Assembly: GCA_038883475.1 (NCBI GenBank)
Contig: JAVZMA010000006.1
Coordinates: 1 to 64,000 of the forward strand
Reading direction: 5' to 3'
Length of the DNA stretch: 64,000 nt
Origin: JAVZLH01 sp038883475
Lineage (GTDB): Archaea > Thermoproteota > Bathyarchaeia > Bathyarchaeales > Bathycorpusculaceae
Part shown: positions 50,871 through 61,006 of the stretch, one piece after another
Numbering within the stretch: the first letter of the stretch is position 1
How the letters are laid out: every line of letters starts with the position of its first letter
Translations under genes and position numbers: made by a program
Notes under the pieces: model-generated
What the model was told of the DNA's origin: nothing
Database searches by the model: none
Seen by the model: only the letters and a program-made list of their open reading frames with translations

Positions 50871-52199
50871 CTACACACCTCCTGCTTGCCCAAGCTGCAA
50901 AACGACAAGCCTAGTGACGTTAGCAGCCGTATACTCAGAACGATAAAGCCTAGGTTTATAATAAGAAAGAAGCCCGATAGCAGTCAACCGGATATCAGGA
51001 GTTCTAGTCAAACCCAAAGCCAAAAACGAACCCTCAACCCGTGTACCCCTCATATGATTATACAATGCGCCAGGATTGTATGTTACTGGTCTACCACTTT
51101 CACTTACGGTAACGGTATTAAATAACTGCAGTGTGGGGTTTAGATTGTAAGAAGACAATACGGAGCTTCTCAGAGCCCTTGTTGAAGTTTGGTTTTGGTA
51201 GGGATATATCCCATAATAGTTGCAGTTGTCCAAAACTTGTGATGAAAGACTGACAACGCCAACATCTCGCTTAATATCAGTAGAATCACTAGTGAAATTT
51301 TTATTGTCTATTCCTTGAAGGAAAGCATTTAACCCTGCTTGTGCAACCATTTTCATTCCAAAAATGCCCCAATTGTTCTGGTCATTTGAACCAGTAAGAT
51401 ATCCCGTGTTTGTGACATAATAAAATGGATAGCCTACTATGCTAGCCCAAGTCCAATTGTAAAGGCGTGTCATGTTGCCTAGGAAATGACAGTATTCAGC
51501 GTAATTGTTGGAGTATCTTTGGCAATATTCTGTTGGTATTGGTACTGCTTCTCCGAAAGTGTTTATGACCACGGCGTTTTGTACGGTTTCGCCTTGAAGT
51601 GATGTACCATTTAGTATTTTTCCAAGGTCTGCTGTGTTTTGCACCATTACTGTTTTTACGAAGTATGGTGATAGTAGGTTGTATAGGTCTTGTGCTAGAC
51701 TATGGGCTGTATAACCAGTAATCCACCATCCACGGGCATCGCTACAATTCAATATATATAGAGTTCCTCCGGCTCCGCTTTCACCGATCTTTTCCGGGGT
51801 AACCCTGAAAGTCACATTGGAAGAAGCAACCAGATAAGAAGCAGCGTCAGACCCAACGCCCAAGCTTTCAGCATTCGAAATAGACGTAACAAAGCTGTAA
51901 AGCTCTGTTTTGTTTCCAATTCGCACTTCATAAACAGTTAAGTTGTAAATTACATTAGGCGGCAAACAAGCAGAAAGTGCAACTTGAAGCTGACCCCAAG
52001 CAGGATCATTAGGCGACTTAAACACTATCTCGCTTAAACTGTGATCAGTATCTAACATTTCAAGAGTTGTTAATGCTAATCGTCTAAGGTTTAAGGGTGA
52101 AACCTCTCGCGGCGAAGGCAAAACAGCAAAGAAGGAAGCAATCAAAAAAGCTCCTAAAATAATGATTATTACAAGCATAACCTCAATTGTACGCATCAT
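50871..52199 (-). CDS. Pilus locus B: pseudopilin-like protein
   Basis: 442 residues. The start MMRTIEVMLVIIIILGAFLI has one hydrophobic helix. The pattern LDTDHSLSEIVFKSPNDPAW...ACLPPNVIYNLTVYEV parallels LDSDGSLSKLLDEENWTGL...ALPASISFNMTVYNE in the 28489 gene of locus A. The C-terminal 250 residues (with a Trp- and Tyr-rich part, YNWTWASIVGYPFYYVTNTG) have no counterpart in A. The preceding gene ends 6 bases upstream; GGAGG lies about 10 bases before the ATG. Confidence 0.75.
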   Translation of the reverse strand: MMRTIEVMLVIIIILGAFLIASFFAVLPSPREVSPLNLRRLALTTLEMLDTDHSLSEIVFKSPNDPAWGQLQVALSACLPPNVIYNLTVYEVRIGNKTELYSFVTSISNAESLGVGSDAASYLVASSNVTFRVTPEKIGESGAGGTLYILNCSDARGWWITGYTAHSLAQDLYNLLSPYFVKTVMVQNTADLGKILNGTSLQGETVQNAVVINTFGEAVPIPTEYCQRYSNNYAEYCHFLGNMTRLYNWTWASIVGYPFYYVTNTGYLTGSNDQNNWGIFGMKMVAQAGLNAFLQGIDNKNFTSDSTDIKRDVGVVSLSSQVLDNCNYYGIYPYQNQTSTRALRSSVLSSYNLNPTLQLFNTVTVSESGRPVTYNPGALYNHMRGTRVEGSFLALGLTRTPDIRLTAIGLLSYYKPRLYRSEYTAANVTRLVVLQLGQAGGV

Positions 52200-52205
52200 T
52201 TAAGC

Positions 52206-53423
52206 TCAACCTCCTAAACTCCACAAGGCAAGCCTAGCCTGATAGGCAATGCCGTTAACAATAACTTGGCGAATATCAGCAGCAACCCATTCTTGACCAG
52301 CAGGGTCGCCACCAAAAATCACTGAAAATCCAATAGTGCCAATTCCCCACGGCATAACCACCATGCCAAAGTCGTTTCCAGTCCAATATGAGACGATTAG
52401 GAAACCCGCTTGGGATGTCGGTATCTGAGCCACGTAATATGGTTTTCCTTGACCATAATTTACGAACTCTTTGCTTTTTACTATATCAATTCTTATTGGC
52501 CTAAAATTGTCTGGCAAAACATAAAATGCAGCTTTAAAAAATAAAGACGCTTGGCTGCTTCCCGGATCATTTTTGCCCCATTTGTGAGCCAACAATATTG
52601 TACCGTTTTCATAGTCTTCGATGAATGGTATTATGTTTCCCGCCTTTGTTATGATCTCTCTGGATTTATAGCCGACGCCGTAAAGTCCGCCTAAGTTAAC
52701 TTTGGCGATAAACGTGTAAGCAGTCTGATTTTGAGAGACATCTATTTTTGGCAACCCTTGTGCTCCATTAAAATTCAGATAAGCTAACCCCAACCCATCG
52801 GTTTTAGTAGTTCCGTTAAATGCATCTCCATCTTCTTTTGCAGCATTTACCCAAAAAATTAGGTAGTCAATAGTTGCATTAGTGAATGATGAACTTTGCC
52901 CTAGAACGCTAATTTCCAACTTCAAATTAGAACTTGGAATCTCATTAATGCTAACATTTACTGTCGGAGTAATCTCCAGCCGGAATCCATATGTTCCATT
53001 TATTCCTAAAAGTTTAGATGCAGTAGAATAATTAACACAGTCACCTTCTTGCAAAAGAAAATACCCGCCACCCATACCCCATGACACATTACTATACCAT
53101 TTTCCCGTTTGACTATAATATACCCTATCACCAGAAGACGAAAGAAGCCTCATCAAAGAAAACGGGCTAAGCCTGTACTGTGTGAATTCTGGGTCTTGTA
53201 GTCCAAAGCCAACAGGAGTAACATCGCTTTTACCCCAGTCCTCTGGAATGCCCGGGTTCAACAGCATAGTGTCAAGTAAATCGCTGCATTTTGTTGCAAG
53301 ATATCTGTGACGCTGATATAATATTGCCGTCTGAAGCGTCTGGTTAAACAAGCTTATAAAAATCAACATTGCTCCCAGAAAAACCGTCACAGAAATCAAA
53401 TGATCAATAGTTGAGCCTGCCAT
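52206..53423 (-). CDS. Pilus locus B: minor-pilin-like protein with DWG motif
   Basis: About 405 residues. Start MAGSTIDHLISVTVFLGAML is preceded by GGAGGG; the frame is open from a TTG at 53468, which I reject. After the N-terminal helix comes LLDTMLLNPGIPEDWGKSDVTPVGFGLQDPEF, the same motif as LLLNSGEPADWGQDG in the 28908 gene of locus A. The C-terminal end (GIAYQARLALWSLGG) also matches the A protein's YQCKLWLGGPRW end. Likely exported and processed. Confidence 0.77.
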   Translation of the reverse strand: MAGSTIDHLISVTVFLGAMLIFISLFNQTLQTAILYQRHRYLATKCSDLLDTMLLNPGIPEDWGKSDVTPVGFGLQDPEFTQYRLSPFSLMRLLSSSGDRVYYSQTGKWYSNVSWGMGGGYFLLQEGDCVNYSTASKLLGINGTYGFRLEITPTVNVSINEIPSSNLKLEISVLGQSSSFTNATIDYLIFWVNAAKEDGDAFNGTTKTDGLGLAYLNFNGAQGLPKIDVSQNQTAYTFIAKVNLGGLYGVGYKSREIITKAGNIIPFIEDYENGTILLAHKWGKNDPGSSQASLFFKAAFYVLPDNFRPIRIDIVKSKEFVNYGQGKPYYVAQIPTSQAGFLIVSYWTGNDFGMVVMPWGIGTIGFSVIFGGDPAGQEWVAADIRQVIVNGIAYQARLALWSLGG

Positions 53424-53430
53424 TTTCCGC

Positions 53431-53913
53431 TTACCCTCCAAAATAAAGGCATACGGTTCCATTCGCAAATTTTTCAGCTATTATACACGCATTTGCCGAG
53501 CTGCTCACAAAAGTTGATTCTTTCCATACAACGTTTGAGCCAAGAATAACCGATGCTTTCGCTGTTGTTCCAGCAGTCTCCAGTCTAAGCGTTACCTCCA
53601 AAACCTTATTCGACTTTAACTCAGGGTCTAATATTGATTTGAGCGTTGCATTCCCAGTGTACTTGTAATTTTCTATGAACGGTGGGACATCCAACTTTTG
53701 TGTCACACGTTGGGCAGTTACACTCGTATGGTTTAAAGCGTAATACACCTGTTGTATGCTGCTCCCTATGTGGCTTGCGGCTTCTTGAAGAGCAAGTGTT
53801 CTCCGCGAGTCCACCCATATATTCATGAGCCAATTTGCCGACAATGGGAAGAGGAAAATCTGTAAAACCAAAACTGGAAGCAAAATCACATATTCAATGG
53901 TTATGTGAGCCAT
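53431..53913 (-). CDS. Pilus locus B: short TadE-like pilin
   Basis: 160 residues. MAHITIEYVILLPVLVLQIF carries a TadE-like Glu-5-type helix start (IEYVILLPVLV), a helix, then a segment VDSRRTLALQEAASHIGSSIQQVYYALNHT and a beta-rich end. GGAGGAGG directly precedes the ATG. In Tad systems TadE/F are minor subunits. The equivalent in locus A is the 152-residue gene at 33109. Confidence 0.78.
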   Translation of the reverse strand: MAHITIEYVILLPVLVLQIFLFPLSANWLMNIWVDSRRTLALQEAASHIGSSIQQVYYALNHTSVTAQRVTQKLDVPPFIENYKYTGNATLKSILDPELKSNKVLEVTLRLETAGTTAKASVILGSNVVWKESTFVSSSANACIIAEKFANGTVCLYFGG

Positions 53914-53938
53914 TCATAATCCTCCTCCTTTAAGCATA

Positions 53939-54772
53939 TCATAACGAAACTCTCACCTCACCCGTGTAAAATTCAACAACGGAACCCTGCACGTTAACAA
54001 CAACCTCTGTTCTTTCGAAGTTAAAGAAGCTCTCGTCAAATCCAAAGATATTTTTCGGGAAAGTAACGTTTATTTTAATTGTAGCAACGTTTTCCGCAGC
54101 TTTTACAGAAACGTTTTTTCCTCTAAGCGTCATAGACTGTGAAACATATGAAAGGGTTCCATTAGTTAGGATAGGCAAATGAAACTTCGAGTAATTTGCA
54201 CCGCTTCCATGAGTCGTCACTGTTGTGTTCAACATTCTTATTGTAGGTACAACAACAACCCTTATGAAACTACCACCGTACATGGGCAACTTTTCAATTA
54301 CGTAAACATAACTGACAGGCGCTGAAGCGCCAGTTTTAAGAAAAGATCTATTCGAAGGAAACAAGCATTCATAATAACCGTTTCCGAGGGAGTATTTATC
54401 TACTGGCATGTTAAACAAGATTATACCAGTTGTAAAGTTAGCCAAGAAAACTGTTCCATTCACATAGACGTTGTATGTTAAAGCCGCGGGTACAAAACTA
54501 ACCTGTCCAAACCTGCTTGCATAACGAATTGTTCTGGTGTTCTCTGGAATCCATGCGACATCGTCTATTTGCAGCCCAACATTCTGCATGAACTGTTTCA
54601 TGGCGCTGAACTCGCTTGTAGCCATCCTCGCGTTCAAAAAGTCGTTTGCGAAAACAATGGTTACAAGCAAAAGCACTACAATGGCACTTGTGAGTATAAC
54701 AGTTGAAATTGCTGGGCTAACAGCTCTCCTATCACTTCTCAATCCCTCATGTAGCGGAAATCTAAACTTCAA
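53939..54772 (-). CDS. Pilus locus B: pilin-like protein, long form
   Basis: About 277 residues. Lead KFRFPLHEGLRSDRRAVSPA, then AISTVILTSAIVVLLLVTIV: the RR-AVSPA processing site is that of archaeal pilins. EFSAMKQFMQNVGLQIDDVAW matches its paralogue at 33571. Extracellular part has many sequons. A TTG at 54790 overlaps the TadC-like stop by 8 bases; the TTG at 54770-54772, shortly after GAGGGAG, is a better start. It follows TadC and precedes the TadE-like gene. Confidence 0.8.
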   Translation of the reverse strand: MKFRFPLHEGLRSDRRAVSPAISTVILTSAIVVLLLVTIVFANDFLNARMATSEFSAMKQFMQNVGLQIDDVAWIPENTRTIRYASRFGQVSFVPAALTYNVYVNGTVFLANFTTGIILFNMPVDKYSLGNGYYECLFPSNRSFLKTGASAPVSYVYVIEKLPMYGGSFIRVVVVPTIRMLNTTVTTHGSGANYSKFHLPILTNGTLSYVSQSMTLRGKNVSVKAAENVATIKINVTFPKNIFGFDESFFNFERTEVVVNVQGSVVEFYTGEVRVSL

Positions 54773-54782
54773 TTTTCTCCCT

Positions 54783-56483
54783 CTACCCAAACTTTATGAA
54801 CATGGGCACAAGCTTCGCTGCCAAAACAGCTATAACCACTAGAATGGCTGCATGCTTGAAGCCAGCCGCCACAGACTCCTCACTTATTTTGCCCGCCACA
54901 ATACCTATTAGGTAACTGTGGAAAATAGCTGACGTAACGAATATCGTTATCATTGGCCCCAAATCCTTTTTTTGACCAATTTCTGTCACGTTTAAAGTGC
55001 CTGAAGTGAAGCCTATCATCATAGTTGTTGTCGCAACAAGCAGAATGGCAGCAAAATACGGCATCATTATATATGGACGCACTGCCATTTTCTTTTCCTT
55101 CTCAACCTCCTGAGTTAAATTGTTGAACCTTGCCAAAGACTCAATCATGGCTATTGTTCCACCGCCAACATCTATCGTTTCAACAAGTAGAAACATGATG
55201 ATCTGCGTTATCCAACTGCGTGTTCGCTTAACAAAATCAATTATCACCTTTCTAAGCGGGACTCCCCAAGAAATTTCTGAGCTTATTTTACGCAGCTCCT
55301 TACTAAATTCGCCGTAATCCCTGTTTGAGAGGCTTTCAATGCACTTTTCAGGAGACAAGCCGGTTTTCCTAACTTCTGTTAAATCTCTTAGAAAGCTGTT
55401 AACGCCGCGCTCTATGCTGGCTTTCTTGCTTGAAACTTTTTGATGCACTATTGCGGCTGGTGCAGTTGCAACAAACAAAGCTATGGCGATTGCCACGGGC
55501 AAGTCTATAAATGTCTGAAGCGAGCTGAAGAATGGAATTTCCATGAAGCCAAAAAAGTTCGTGAATAACAGTAGCAGTACCATGCCAACTATGCTGCAAA
55601 CTCCGAAAACCTTGTACGGACGCATATCCACAACAGGCGTTTTAGGCTGCATGCTATGCGCCAAATAAATGAACATCAGCGAAAGCATGGGCGTAAACAA
55701 ATACGTGTATAAGATTATTCCGGAAGACATGGACATGCCGACACTGTAAATGGACTCTACGCTGAAAAGAATGTAGAAGCAAAGCGACATCAAAACCATG
55801 ACAATTATGAAAGTCTCTAGGAGCATCCCAAGTCTTTCAGCTGCAGCCTTTACCCGCATCGCTCTGGTTTTAAAGATGTCCTCAGCTTTTCTCTCCAAGA
55901 AGTGTCCAATGTCGCCTCCAATAATAACGGTTGATGCGTATCCTGCGAGGAAGTCTTTGAAAACATCTAATGGATTTTTCTTCGCAGCATTTTCAATAGC
56001 TGTTAACGGGTCTATTCCGAAAATTTCCACATCCTTTATGATTTCCCTTGCTTCGCTTCTCATGGCAGGCATCAATTCGACTTCCGCCAATCTTTTGAAG
56101 CTTGTGTATGGAGCTATGCCCCCAGAAGCCATTACGCTAATATAAGTGGCTGCAAAGGGCATTTCCCTTTCTAGGTTGGCTGCCCTTTCACCAGCCCTTG
56201 ACAAAGGTATCAGCAAGAAACCTATCATAACGTAGAATGGAAGCGGAATCAAGAAGATTATTGGAATAAAGCCGTAGAAATACACGATTAGAATGGATAT
56301 TATCGGCACGGGAATGGTCAATGCAGCAATGAATAACATTAAAGAAACATAAGTTTCTGGATAAATTTTGATCCTAGCTCTTTCTAGATAGTCCTTAAAC
56401 TCGATGACGTTCTTTAAGAAGGAGGGTGCTACCTTACCGAAGATGCGGAAAGACCAAGCTTCAAGGGTTTCTAGAAACGGCAA
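54783..56483 (-). CDS. Pilus locus B: TadC/FlaJ-type membrane platform protein
   Basis: 566 residues with two T2SF-like halves: MPAMRSEAREIIKDVEIFGIDPLTAIENAAKKNPLDVFKDFLAGYASTVIIGGDIGHFL, then after membrane helices LTEVRKTGLSPEKCIESLSNRDYGEFSKELRKISSEISWGVPLRKVI. A TTG start at 56483 with GGAGG nine bases upstream overlaps the ATPase gene by 23 bases. Same build as the A platform protein. C-terminal helices GFKHAAILVVIAVLAAKLVPMF resemble GFKYSAMLVITAYVSLLLSQ in A. Confidence 0.88.
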   Translation of the reverse strand: MPFLETLEAWSFRIFGKVAPSFLKNVIEFKDYLERARIKIYPETYVSLMLFIAALTIPVPIISILIVYFYGFIPIIFLIPLPFYVMIGFLLIPLSRAGERAANLEREMPFAATYISVMASGGIAPYTSFKRLAEVELMPAMRSEAREIIKDVEIFGIDPLTAIENAAKKNPLDVFKDFLAGYASTVIIGGDIGHFLERKAEDIFKTRAMRVKAAAERLGMLLETFIIVMVLMSLCFYILFSVESIYSVGMSMSSGIILYTYLFTPMLSLMFIYLAHSMQPKTPVVDMRPYKVFGVCSIVGMVLLLLFTNFFGFMEIPFFSSLQTFIDLPVAIAIALFVATAPAAIVHQKVSSKKASIERGVNSFLRDLTEVRKTGLSPEKCIESLSNRDYGEFSKELRKISSEISWGVPLRKVIIDFVKRTRSWITQIIMFLLVETIDVGGGTIAMIESLARFNNLTQEVEKEKKMAVRPYIMMPYFAAILLVATTTMMIGFTSGTLNVTEIGQKKDLGPMITIFVTSAIFHSYLIGIVAGKISEESVAAGFKHAAILVVIAVLAAKLVPMFIKFG

Positions 56484-58089
56484 CTAATTTAACCTCCTCC
56501 CCTGCCAGAACCTTCTCATAAATCTGTTTTGGTCTAGCATAATATTCCGCGATTATCGCAGCTACATCTTTGTAGCTTCTTATGTTGCGTTCTCTCATCC
56601 AATGCAAGACATCTTTGCGTCTGTTTATCTCCTCAACTATCTCTTTTTTGCTTAGACCTATCCTTTCAGAAATTGACGATAGCATGATGCTCTTATCAAA
56701 TGTTGGAACGTATTCGTCTTTTACCGGATGCCACTTAAAAGTAGTTCGATAATCCTCATAGTCTGCGATCTCATTAACGTTAATTACACGTCTGTAAGCC
56801 TTTTTTTCGCTGCCTTTTACCATGTGAACCCTTTGAACGGATAAAACAATGTTCATTAGTGGGATGTAAGCTGGCGCGATGTCCATGGGTTTCTGTGTCA
56901 AACGTTTAATGGCTGAATCTAAGTTTTCCGCATGCATAGTGCACATGCCACCGTGACCCGTGGCTAAAGCCTGGAAAAGCACGTAAGCCTCTTGACCTCT
57001 GACCTCGCCTACGATTAGTATGTCTGGGCGGTGTCTCATTGACGTTTTTACAAGGTCGAATAATGTTACTTCGCCCACGCTGCTTCCGCCCAAGCCATAA
57101 CTTTGTCGCGCGATAAGGGAAACCCAGTTTTCATGCGGCAAATTCAGTTCAGCAGTTTCCTCAATGGTGATTATTTTGCTTCCTGGTTTGATGAGGCATG
57201 CCAATGCGTTTAGGGCTGTTGTTTTGCCGGCTGCAGTTCCGCCTAAAACCATTATTGAAGCCCTGTTTTCTAGACACATCCAGAAGTAAGCTGCCATTTC
57301 CTCAGAAAAGGTGCCGAGGTTTATGAGGTCTATTATTGAGTAGGGGTCTTCCCTGAACTTTCTAATTGTAAAGGCTGTTCCGAAAGGTGTTACTTCGCGT
57401 CTGTAACAAACTGCCAGCCTATGTTTGCCAGGTAGTGAGGCGTCTACTATTGGGAAGGCTGAGCTTACGTGTTTTCCTGCCATGTGAACCAGTTTTACAA
57501 CCATGTTGTCGAGTTCTTCGTCGTTTTCGAATTCGAGGTTTGTTTCTATGCTTTCATAATTTCTATGCCATATGTAGACTGGTTTGTTAACTCCATCGCA
57601 TGAAATGTCTTCGATGTTGGGATCCCGCATTAACGGGTCTATTCTGCCAAAGCCTACAAGGTCTCTTTCGGCGTGATAAAGAATCTTATACCATGAAACG
57701 TCTGGAAGCCATCCTAAGCTTATGCGGTATTTGTCAACTATTTTTTTGGCTTCTTCTGCGAAAAATCTTCTTGGGTCTGGGATTTCTTCTTTTGGCGATT
57801 CAATTTCTGCGAGTAGTATTTCTAGAATGCGGTTGTACACGCTTCTTTCAAGGGGGTCAAGCTGCAACTCGTCTAGGATGTACTTGTATTCGCCCGTCTT
57901 TGGGTTTTGAACTATTGCGACATGCGCGAAAGGTTCGTAAAGTGGATACTTTTCAACAACTTTGTATCCTCTTGGTACTGGTTTTGGCGGAGGTGGCGGG
58001 ATCGCTACTTTCTTCTTTTTTCCAAGGTTAACTTTGATTCTTACCCTCTTTATTTTTGCAAGCGTTTCCTTGACTCGCAGTTTCACCAT
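56461..58089 (-). CDS. Pilus locus B: secretion ATPase, TadA/FlaI family
   Basis: 542 residues: Walker A GGTAAGKTTALNALACL, Asp box TIEETAELNLPHENW, Walker B RPDILIVGEVRGQEAYVLFQALATGHGG and His box MHAENLDSAIKRL. A basic, proline-rich N-terminal extension (KKKKVAIPPPPPKPVPRG) precedes the shared domain and is not present in A. ATG preceded by GGAGA. First gene of locus B. Close relative of the ATPase at 31503, which supports an ancient duplication of the whole machine. Confidence 0.93.
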   Translation of the reverse strand: MVKLRVKETLAKIKRVRIKVNLGKKKKVAIPPPPPKPVPRGYKVVEKYPLYEPFAHVAIVQNPKTGEYKYILDELQLDPLERSVYNRILEILLAEIESPKEEIPDPRRFFAEEAKKIVDKYRISLGWLPDVSWYKILYHAERDLVGFGRIDPLMRDPNIEDISCDGVNKPVYIWHRNYESIETNLEFENDEELDNMVVKLVHMAGKHVSSAFPIVDASLPGKHRLAVCYRREVTPFGTAFTIRKFREDPYSIIDLINLGTFSEEMAAYFWMCLENRASIMVLGGTAAGKTTALNALACLIKPGSKIITIEETAELNLPHENWVSLIARQSYGLGGSSVGEVTLFDLVKTSMRHRPDILIVGEVRGQEAYVLFQALATGHGGMCTMHAENLDSAIKRLTQKPMDIAPAYIPLMNIVLSVQRVHMVKGSEKKAYRRVINVNEIADYEDYRTTFKWHPVKDEYVPTFDKSIMLSSISERIGLSKKEIVEEINRRKDVLHWMRERNIRSYKDVAAIIAEYYARPKQIYEKVLAGEEVKLVAVSRNP

Positions 58090-58164
58090 TGTGTGTTCTC
58101 CTATGCAATTTTAATGATATGTTCGGTCTATTAAATATTGCGTCTCACGAAACATTACTCTCGC

Positions 58165-60825
58165 CTACTCCTCCCCTTCCTCTTCAGAGGATATCGTAAT
58201 AACCTTCTTCTTCACCAAGACGACAATGACGACTACGACAACCACTATCGGAATCACTATCATAAGAATCGTCAAGAGAGACCATCCCCCCTCTTCTGGA
58301 GTAACCGTTATCGTCGTTTGACCTCTCCCGCTTATGTACCCATTTTTGGTTGCGTTGGCTATGATGGTGGGCGATATTTGCTGAGTAGTTCTAGGCGCTT
58401 CAAAAGTGAAAGTGCAGTAGCCATTTGAATCGGTAATCCTGGTTGAATAAGGTAACGTGCCGTAATTTGATGACAATGTCACTGCGGCATCAGCCACCGG
58501 TGTCCCATTGCAACTTACATAAACAGTTATGACAGCAGAGCCTCCGGATGGCATCACGGATGCGCTGGCAATAACTTCCACGCTTAATGTTCCAGGACGC
58601 ACCGTTATATTTGCTACGGCTTCTCCGTCGGCAAATCCTTCCTTAGAGGCCTTCACCATTATCGTGACGTTGACGGGAGAGTTAACTTGTGGAGCTGTAA
58701 ACGTGAAACCTACGTAGCCGTTAAGATCCGTTAATTTTGCGGTTGTGGGGAATCTTTCAGAAATTATTGTGACGTTTGCGTCAGCAATATCAACAAAGTC
58801 ATACGTCACGTGCACTGTCACGTTGATTTTTGCTTCAGAAAACATGTCGTTTGGTGTAACGTCGATCTCAACCACCAACACTTTGGGCTTTATTGGAATT
58901 GTTACTTGTTTCTGCTCGCTTGTGTACCCCTCTTTCGTTGCGGTTACTGTAATTGTAACGTTAAGTCCAGCCATGTCCGTCGTTAGAGGCGCTGTGAAAG
59001 TGAAAGTTGCCTCACCTTCTGCGTTTGTTATACCAGTCGTGTCTGAGAAGGTGCCGTTGTCGCATGAAAGAACAAGCGAAACATTTGCAACTGGGTCGTC
59101 AAATCCGTCTCTGACGTGAACGGTTATGGTTGCCGTTTCTTCGGATTTGACTGTTTCTGGATCCACCGTTACTTGGACGTTGAGGGCTGGAAGAACTTCC
59201 ACGTATCCATAGTCGGAGCCGTCTGCATAATTGCCTGTATAGTTAGTTTTGGAGGCTCTGGCAATAATTCTAATGTCCGTTAATTTTGTCACATAGGGTG
59301 CAGTGAAGGTCGCCGTGAAATATCCCGTTGAATTTGTTAAGCCAGTTTTAGGCGTGAATGTTCCGCCTTTAACCGCAAATAAAGTGACATTTGCGTTTCC
59401 AACAGCCATTGTTCCGTTTGATACGTAAACAATGACCGAAACGTTTTCGTTGCAACCAATAACATTCTTGCCGAGTTCGATGTGCACATTTAATGGTTGA
59501 AGGTTCTGAACGTTTATTGTCTTTGTGGCGATTGTGCTTTCATTGCCGAAGTCGTCCATAACCTTCAATTTGGCAATGTAAGTTCCAGCAGAAGAGTAGT
59601 TGTGGTTCAGAAGTGTCAAAGTTGTCCAACTGCTGTTTGTTCCGTCTCCAAAATCGAAGTAGTACATGTCAACGCGACCATCATCATAAGAATCTGTGCC
59701 AACGAATGTGACTGGCTGGTTAGGCGCTACTAACTCCTTATCTGTCCAAAGGATTGCAGTTGGGCGGATGTTCGTGTGATTTATGGGGAACGCGAGGAAA
59801 AATATGAAGTCAAGATTTATTCCATCGCCGCCAACAGGATTGCCTTTTCCTCGGGGGTTCAGATATTCATGGTATGGACCGCTTTTGTCGCCCCAATAGT
59901 TGTAAGTCGCATTCGCAGAAGCACCAGGTGTGACATCCATTCCTAAACCGTTACCATATATGTCGTTAAAGTGGGCTTCGTGATTTTCCCCACTTTCATA
60001 AAATATCCCGACGGCGTTGTCAAAAATGTAGTTGCGGGTTATGTATGTGCTTGTATTAGATGCGATGTAGATGCCATAAAAGTTCGCTGAAATCGTATTG
60101 TTAAGAATACTTGAGCAACTGTAGATTTCCGCTTCATAGGATATCCCCGCGTTTTTGTTAGCCTTTATTTTGTTTCGGCTTATGCTTATTTCCCCTGTCA
60201 AGTCTCCAGAAAAGGCGATTCCGTCTCCATTTGAGCTTATCTCACAGTCTTGTATAGTGATTTGGCTGCCGCCAGCCACAAATATGCCACTTCCAAGATT
60301 ACCTGTTACATTACCATTTCTGATGACAACGCTGCCGCCGTTTATCGTGACTCCATCTTGAGAATTTGATTTTATAACACAGTTTTCCACATCTATTGAG
60401 CCGTCTTCAACTGTTATTCCGCTCTTTCCATATTCAATTATGCAGTACTTCAAAAAGGAAGATGCTGTACCATTGAACAGTATTGTTTCCCAGTCTCCCG
60501 CGGCTGGTGTGAGGCTGTTGGATGTAAACTTTATTGCCCTGTTGATGGTCCCTTCTGCTTTAAGCCTTCCATTAATAATCAGTGAGAAGCCGCCTCCGAA
60601 CCTCACCTCAACTCCAGGCTCTATTGTTAAGGTTACACCTGAATTTACGACCACATCATTTGATAGCACAAATGGGCTGTCAACAAGCATCCAAATTGTG
60701 TCTTGGGTTATTTCGCCTTCAACATAAGTCGCCTTTACAAGCGGTAACATTTTTACGCCAGCAAAATTGAGTGCGCTAACGAACATGGTTAGCAAAAGGA
60801 TGAGAACCTTAAGTTGTCTTTTCAT
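58165..60825 (-). CDS. Large surface protein: beta-helix, PKD and four Ig-like repeats
   Basis: 886 residues from the ATG at 60825 (the frame extends to 60870 without a ribosome site). It has a signal helix (LKVLILLLTMFVSALNFAG); a right-handed beta-helix of NosD/pectate-lyase type, about 65-340, with repeated GIxxxxxxxxIxxN units; a PKD domain about 352-440 (FDFGDGTNSSWTTLTLLNHNYSSAGTYIAKLKV); four Ig-like repeats of about 100 residues each (443-545, 546-648, 649-744, 745-842) with a recurring TxxxGxxxFTFTAP core; and a C-terminal membrane helix with an acidic tail. Many N-glycosylation sequons. Probably an adhesin or S-layer-associated protein. Confidence 0.85.
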   Translation of the reverse strand: MKRQLKVLILLLTMFVSALNFAGVKMLPLVKATYVEGEITQDTIWMLVDSPFVLSNDVVVNSGVTLTIEPGVEVRFGGGFSLIINGRLKAEGTINRAIKFTSNSLTPAAGDWETILFNGTASSFLKYCIIEYGKSGITVEDGSIDVENCVIKSNSQDGVTINGGSVVIRNGNVTGNLGSGIFVAGGSQITIQDCEISSNGDGIAFSGDLTGEISISRNKIKANKNAGISYEAEIYSCSSILNNTISANFYGIYIASNTSTYITRNYIFDNAVGIFYESGENHEAHFNDIYGNGLGMDVTPGASANATYNYWGDKSGPYHEYLNPRGKGNPVGGDGINLDFIFFLAFPINHTNIRPTAILWTDKELVAPNQPVTFVGTDSYDDGRVDMYYFDFGDGTNSSWTTLTLLNHNYSSAGTYIAKLKVMDDFGNESTIATKTINVQNLQPLNVHIELGKNVIGCNENVSVIVYVSNGTMAVGNANVTLFAVKGGTFTPKTGLTNSTGYFTATFTAPYVTKLTDIRIIARASKTNYTGNYADGSDYGYVEVLPALNVQVTVDPETVKSEETATITVHVRDGFDDPVANVSLVLSCDNGTFSDTTGITNAEGEATFTFTAPLTTDMAGLNVTITVTATKEGYTSEQKQVTIPIKPKVLVVEIDVTPNDMFSEAKINVTVHVTYDFVDIADANVTIISERFPTTAKLTDLNGYVGFTFTAPQVNSPVNVTIMVKASKEGFADGEAVANITVRPGTLSVEVIASASVMPSGGSAVITVYVSCNGTPVADAAVTLSSNYGTLPYSTRITDSNGYCTFTFEAPRTTQQISPTIIANATKNGYISGRGQTTITVTPEEGGWSLLTILMIVIPIVVVVVVIVVLVKKKVITISSEEEGEE

Positions 60826-61006
60826 TTTTGCACATCCACTTCTAATTTTAAACTCACAGTATCCTTTCACTCGCGCCAGTTTAAAGGGTTATGAATTAGG
60901 AATAAAATTTCAAAATCTACATCCAAACACTCATTCCTGAGATAAAAATGGGCAAGAGATTTAACAAAGCGCACAAAACCTAGATTGCGTAAGAGGCGTG
61001 TTTGCT

